A DNA stretch of 64,000 nt from DIGJ01 sp036658435. Its GTDB lineage: Bacteria; Bacillota; Clostridia; Lachnospirales; Lachnospiraceae. The position numbers were made by a program, and so were the translations under genes. Below, one piece after another: positions 60,242-64,000 of the stretch; position 1 is the stretch's first letter; the number at the start of each line of letters is the position of its first letter. The notes under the pieces are model-generated. The model was given only the letters and a program-made list of their open reading frames with translations. It was not told where the DNA came from and did not search any database. The stretch covers positions 1-64,000 of the forward strand of contig JAVXEO010000003.1 in the NCBI GenBank assembly GCA_036658435.1. Reading direction: 5' to 3'.

Positions 60242-60255
60242 CTTGCAATTGCAAG
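60242..60255. promoter_or_regulatory. 14-bp palindrome over the thrC -35 box (candidate operator)
   Basis: CTTGCAATTGCAAG is a perfect palindrome; its right half is part of the thrC -35 region TTGCAA (60249-60254). A bound repressor would block RNA polymerase. No regulator is assigned. Confidence 0.5.
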
Positions 60256-60277
60256 ATGGAAAAATACGTGTTATAAT
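60249..60277 (+). promoter_or_regulatory. Promoter of thrC
   Basis: TTGCAA (60249-60254), 17-base spacer, TATAAT (60272-60277) with an extended -10 TG. Confidence 0.78.
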
Positions 60278-60323
60278 CCTCACAAGCTATTGTTGAAATA
60301 GAAAAGAGAAGGAGATAAAAGGA

Positions 60324-61811
60324 ATGAGTATGGTATATAAAAGTACACGAAGCACAGGTGTCAGGGCAACGGCATCGGAAGCAATTCTAAAGGGTCTCGC
60401 AGAGGATGGAGGACTTTTCGTTCCGGAACAGATTCCACCACTTACCACCTCCCTGGAGGAGTTGGCCAAAATGGACTACAAGGAAGTTGCCTATGAAGTG
60501 ATGAAACTTTTCTTCGACGACTTTACAGAAGAAGAATTAAAAAAATGCATTGGATCCGCCTATGACCGAAAGTTTGATACGAAAGAAATTGCCCCCATTA
60601 GAAAAGCAGGGGACGCCTATTATCTGGAACTTTTTCATGGAGCCACCATTGCATTTAAAGATATGGCACTTTCTATTCTGCCACATTTGTTAACCACGGC
60701 GGCACGTAAGAATAATGTTAAAAATGAAATTGTAATTCTTACAGCAACCTCCGGAGACACAGGAAAAGCAGCTCTCGCCGGATTTGCAGAAGTGGAAGGA
60801 ACCCGTATTATTGTATTTTACCCAAAAGATGGGGTCAGCCCAATCCAGGAAAAACAGATGCTGACACAAAAGGGAGCCAATACCTGGGTAGTGGGTATGG
60901 ATGGAAACTTTGATGATGCCCAGACCGGCGTTAAGAATATGTTTAACAACCGGGAACTTGCTCTAAGAATGGAAGAAAAGGGATATCAATTCTCCTCGGC
61001 AAACTCTATTAATATAGGAAGATTAGTACCACAGATCGTATATTATGTTTATGCTTACACAAGACTTCTAAACCAGGGAGAGGTTAACCCGGGAGAGAAG
61101 ATTCATGTGGTGGTGCCTACCGGAAACTTTGGAAATATCCTTGCTGCCTATTATGCAAAGAGTATGGGACTCCCTATTGATAAGCTGATTTGTGCTTCCA
61201 ATGATAATAAAGTGTTATTTGATTTTTTCAAAACCGGAACCTATGATCGGAACCGAGAATTTATATTAACAAGCTCCCCCTCCATGGACATTTTAATTTC
61301 AAGTAACTTAGAACGCCTGCTTTATAAAATAGCAGGGGAGGACGCCGACCAATGCGGAGATTTCATGAAGGCTTTGTCTGTCAAAGGAAGCTATGAGATT
61401 ACGGAGGCGATGAGAGAACAGCTGGGGGATTTTGTGGGAGGCTATGCTACGGAAGAAAAGACCGGGGCAGCCATAAAAAGCCTTTACGAGAGCGACCATT
61501 ATATTATAGACACCCATACGGCAGTTGCCGCCAGTGTTTACCGGGACTATAAAACAGAAACCAATGACCGGAGAAAAGCCATAATTGCTTCTACCGCCAG
61601 TCCTTATAAGTTTGCCCGCAGCGTAATGAATGCCATAGACCCAAAATATGATTCTATGAAAGATTTTGAACTCATTGATGCACTTGAAACCCTGTCCGGT
61701 GTGAAGGTACCACAAGCAATAGAGGATATTCGCCATGCAGCACCGATTCATGATACCAGATGTAGTAAAGATACGATGCAGGAAACCGTGGAAAAGATAC
61801 TGGGATTATGA
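60324..61811 (+). CDS. thrC: Threonine synthase
   Basis: A 495-residue PLP enzyme converting O-phosphohomoserine to threonine. It is of the long (Escherichia/yeast-like) class, with the N-terminal YKSTRSTG and GLAEDGGLFVPE, PLP lysine Lys112 in HGATIAFKDMALS, phosphate loop PTGNFGNILAAYYA, and LTATSGDTGKAALAGF. It needs phosphohomoserine, so a homoserine kinase must exist; the ApgM-type gene at 28350 is the candidate in this window. GAAGGAG precedes the ATG. It is monocistronic, 30 kb from the other threonine genes, under its own palindrome-containing promoter. Confidence 0.95.
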   Translation: MSMVYKSTRSTGVRATASEAILKGLAEDGGLFVPEQIPPLTTSLEELAKMDYKEVAYEVMKLFFDDFTEEELKKCIGSAYDRKFDTKEIAPIRKAGDAYYLELFHGATIAFKDMALSILPHLLTTAARKNNVKNEIVILTATSGDTGKAALAGFAEVEGTRIIVFYPKDGVSPIQEKQMLTQKGANTWVVGMDGNFDDAQTGVKNMFNNRELALRMEEKGYQFSSANSINIGRLVPQIVYYVYAYTRLLNQGEVNPGEKIHVVVPTGNFGNILAAYYAKSMGLPIDKLICASNDNKVLFDFFKTGTYDRNREFILTSSPSMDILISSNLERLLYKIAGEDADQCGDFMKALSVKGSYEITEAMREQLGDFVGGYATEEKTGAAIKSLYESDHYIIDTHTAVAASVYRDYKTETNDRRKAIIASTASPYKFARSVMNAIDPKYDSMKDFELIDALETLSGVKVPQAIEDIRHAAPIHDTRCSKDTMQETVEKILGL

Positions 61812-62014
61812 AAAAAAGAAGGTAAAAAAGGAAAAAAGACTAAATTTGTCAATATCGTGACATAATTCTGCCACAGTCCTAAGGCATTATATAACTATGT
61901 TAAAGATAGAAACCAAAGTTTGCATCACATTTGATCGTGTATCTTTAGCGGAAACTTATCAATCAAATAATGTTATGGGATACAAGAATGTGGCAAAAAT
62001 CTTAGGAAAAGGAC

Positions 62015-62043
62015 TTGACCTTTGATTTGAATATTGTTATAAT
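62015..62043 (+). promoter_or_regulatory. Strong promoter of the surface-protein gene
   Basis: TTGACC (62015-62020), 17-base spacer, TATAAT (62038-62043). The leader of about 130 bases carries small hairpins (AAGGG/CCCTT near 62095-62110; ATATTT/AAATAT near 62130-62147), as in long stable mRNAs. The rest of the gap from 61812 shows nothing further. Confidence 0.75.
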
Positions 62044-62178
62044 CATCTTGTTATTGGAAAGATTATATTTAGGTATGGTGTCTGTATTTTTAAGAAGGGA
62101 GTAACCCCTTGCAAAAAGGATATGGATATTTTGTACGTAAATATGATACTCAACCATAAAATTTAAGGAGGAAGAAAA

Positions 62179-64000
62179 ATGAAGAAAAATTTCTTTAAGA
62201 AATTGGCTCTTGTTATGGCATTAGCGATTACAGTTACATCCGTACCTGTTAACAACGCTTCTGCAGCAGCAGCTCCTGGATTCAAGAGTAAAGCTGTTAA
62301 AGTAAACGTAGGCCAGACCAAAAAGTATAACACTGCAAATGCAAAGAAGTACAGTGTTAAGTTCAAAGTTGGTAACACAAAAATTGCTACAATCAAATAT
62401 TCAGCAGGATCTAAGGCTGTAAAGGTTACTGGTGTAGCAGCAGGTAAAACAACTTTAAGAGCAGATTTCAAAAAATATTCCACAAAGAAAGTAACAACAG
62501 TAAAAGTTCCTGTAACTGTTGCTGAAGTAAAAGTTGCTTTCACAGCAAAACAAACCGGAGCAAAGATCGTTACGATTACATCCGGAAAAGATTTAAAAGA
62601 TGCTAAAATCGAAGTTAAAAAAGGTAACAACGTAGTTACTTCTACCGCTAAGGTTGATGGAAAAACAGCAGTGATCACATTAAGTGCTAATATTGCTGCA
62701 GAAACATACACCGTAACAGCAGGTGAAGAAACCACTACTTTCGTTGGTGAAGTTGCTAAAACTTCTAAGATTGAAATTCCTGGCGACTATGCAGTAGCTA
62801 ACAAGAATGTAATTCTTCCAATTTCTGCAGAAGCAGTTGCAGCTGGAAATAACAAAGCTACCGTAGCATACAAAGTACTGAATCAGTTTGGCGAAGATTT
62901 AACAAAAGCAGTTACAGTTAATGTAAGTGCATCTTTTGCAACAACAGTACAAAACAGCACGATCACATTGACTTTAACTCAGTTAATAAAAGAAGGTGAT
63001 CTTGCTTCTATCGTAATTGTTGACCCAGCATCAGGACTCAGCGCTTCTAAAACAGTAAAAATTTCTTCTAAGGCAACCGTTACAGAAGTAGCTTTGGGCG
63101 AGATTTACAACAAAGATAGCAAAGTTCTGACAGAAGGCGAAATTAAAGATGATTTCTACTTATTAGTAGACTTAAAAGATCAATATGGCAATGCTATTAC
63201 AGATGTAGACGCTGCTTCAGCAGGCTCTATTGTAACTTTAGTTTCTGGACTTACTAATGTCGGCTTTGTTGCTACTGACAAAGGATTTAGTAAAGTAACC
63301 GTAGGTACGGATACAAAATTAGGTCTTAAACTTGACAAAAATAAGATTAGTGCAGGTACAGTAAATGTACTTTTAATTGCCAGCAACTCCGGCAAGAGCG
63401 CACAGACTACCTTTAAAGTAGCAGATGCTGTAAAGGTTGATACATTCTCAGCTTCTCCTGCAGATATGGTAGTAGGCGGAAGTAAAGCAGTATTTGAATT
63501 CACAGCAACCGATACTTATGGAAAAGCAATTGCAGATCCAACAAAAGATATGTTTGCATATTCAGCGAATGTGGATGGTACTAAGAATTATACAGGCGTA
63601 CCTAAAGACTTTGATTTTGTAAAAAATGTAAAAACAGGTAAAACCGAATTAGTTTATAACGCAGCTAAAACATCAACAGACCTTCCAGCAGTTGTTAACT
63701 TTATCACAGCAACCAACAAGGTAATTACCGTATCTTTCACCGTAAAGAAAACGGCTTATCCGGTAGCGATTGCTAAAGTAAAAGATTTTAAAGAAGGCGT
63801 ATTAATTAATGAAACAAATCTGTTAAAGACAGAACAAGTTGTATTTGAAGACCAGTATGGCCGTGAATTAGCAGCAGCTGATGCAATTGGAACCATTAAT
63901 GGTAAAGTTTATGAACTTGTTGCTACAACAGACAGAGTATTGGGCGATCCAACAATGGCAGCCAAAACAGGTGATAAGAGCGGTTACAACAATTTGTTTG
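62179..64000 (+). CDS. Major surface (S-layer-like) protein, N-terminal part (partial)
   Basis: At least 607 residues, open to the window end. A signal peptide (KKLALVMALAITVTS, cleavage near ASAAAA at about 30-36) is followed by an Ig-like Big_2-type domain (about 40-115: VKVNVGQTKKY, VTGVAAGKTTL) and further beta-rich repeats, each about 90-110 residues with ASPADMVVGGSKAVF-like starts. Composition is dominated by Ala, Val, Thr and Lys with few Trp, Cys, Met or Arg, and codon use is strongly biased (GTT/GCA/ACA/AAA). Both fit a very abundant exported protein. A strong promoter, long leader and AAGGAGG site support this. It could be an S-layer subunit or an adhesin. Confidence 0.85.
   Translation, partial: MKKNFFKKLALVMALAITVTSVPVNNASAAAAPGFKSKAVKVNVGQTKKYNTANAKKYSVKFKVGNTKIATIKYSAGSKAVKVTGVAAGKTTLRADFKKYSTKKVTTVKVPVTVAEVKVAFTAKQTGAKIVTITSGKDLKDAKIEVKKGNNVVTSTAKVDGKTAVITLSANIAAETYTVTAGEETTTFVGEVAKTSKIEIPGDYAVANKNVILPISAEAVAAGNNKATVAYKVLNQFGEDLTKAVTVNVSASFATTVQNSTITLTLTQLIKEGDLASIVIVDPASGLSASKTVKISSKATVTEVALGEIYNKDSKVLTEGEIKDDFYLLVDLKDQYGNAITDVDAASAGSIVTLVSGLTNVGFVATDKGFSKVTVGTDTKLGLKLDKNKISAGTVNVLLIASNSGKSAQTTFKVADAVKVDTFSASPADMVVGGSKAVFEFTATDTYGKAIADPTKDMFAYSANVDGTKNYTGVPKDFDFVKNVKTGKTELVYNAAKTSTDLPAVVNFITATNKVITVSFTVKKTAYPVAIAKVKDFKEGVLINETNLLKTEQVVFEDQYGRELAAADAIGTINGKVYELVATTDRVLGDPTMAAKTGDKSGYNNLF

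Noticed and set aside
62163..62735. A 190-codon open frame on the minus strand inside the surface-protein gene
   Set aside because: It is the mirror of the Ala/Val/Thr-rich coding strand, has no ribosome site, and overlaps the better supported signal-peptide-bearing gene. The similar frame at 63180-63503 is rejected for the same reason.
1..64000. tRNA genes, rRNA genes and CRISPR arrays
   Set aside because: No TTCGAAT-type T arm within a cloverleaf, no rRNA sequence and no regularly spaced repeats were found.

Overview
The window is AT-rich, gene-dense DNA from a low-GC Firmicute. The best fit is Lachnospiraceae (Clostridium cluster XIVa). Pointers are strong AGGAGG-type ribosome sites, frequent TTG/GTG starts, a SpoIID-like protein, a SleB-type hydrolase, a lysine riboswitch before dapAB, pseudaminic-acid genes, a chemoreceptor, and several small proteins of a Lachnospiraceae type. 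This assignment is inference from gene content; no rRNA or tRNA gene was found.

Layout. 1-8.2 kb: end of a sensor kinase gene and an IS200/IS605-like end, then a polar amino-acid ABC importer, MATE and NhaC-type transporters, a membrane-anchored alpha/beta hydrolase and a PAP2 phosphatase. 8.2-17.5 kb: a compact Tad/Flp-like secretion or pilus locus behind a promoter and a strongly structured leader. It encodes a CpaB-like SAF protein, two ParA-like proteins with lost P-loop lysines, a CpaF/TadA ATPase with an N-terminal membrane helix, a TadB/TadC-like membrane protein and five single-anchor proteins, but no recognisable Flp prepilin or prepilin peptidase. 17.5-21.2 kb: an unknown helical protein plus pseI, pseG and pseC. 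21.2-25.3 kb: citrate synthase, a small membrane protein, birA, a small conserved protein and dusB.

25.4-34.2 kb is a lysine/threonine biosynthesis block. Between a terminator-plus-promoter and a terminator lie asd, a free ACT-domain gene, hom lacking its usual C-terminal ACT domain, an ApgM-type gene that is a good candidate for the missing homoserine kinase, and lysC. After an SSB-like gene with two OB folds and a CobO-like gene, a lysine riboswitch with an intrinsic terminator controls dapA-dapB. thrC lies at 60.3 kb, behind a 14-bp perfect palindrome that overlaps its -35 box.

34.3-64 kb: a divergent phosphoribosyltransferase and a 1095-residue FtsX-like permease with a giant coiled coil; mogA and a diguanylate cyclase; a purine permease; a 62-residue orphan; a SpoIID-like protein; a YihY-family protein; pheST behind a leader terminator with no T-box; a chemoreceptor; VanZ-like and small membrane proteins; a VanRS-like two-component system joined to a lipoprotein/ABC exporter operon; a gene with two AP2-like domains flanking a degenerate HNH-like core; a SleB-type hydrolase; thrC; and the start of a large, probably highly expressed surface protein that runs off the window.

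Most interesting points: the minimal Tad-like locus, including a protein that ends in a phage-tail-fibre-like module; its structured leader; the AP2/HNH-derived protein; the pheS leader terminator; and a pair of reverse-complement palindromic repeats placed directly after terminators.
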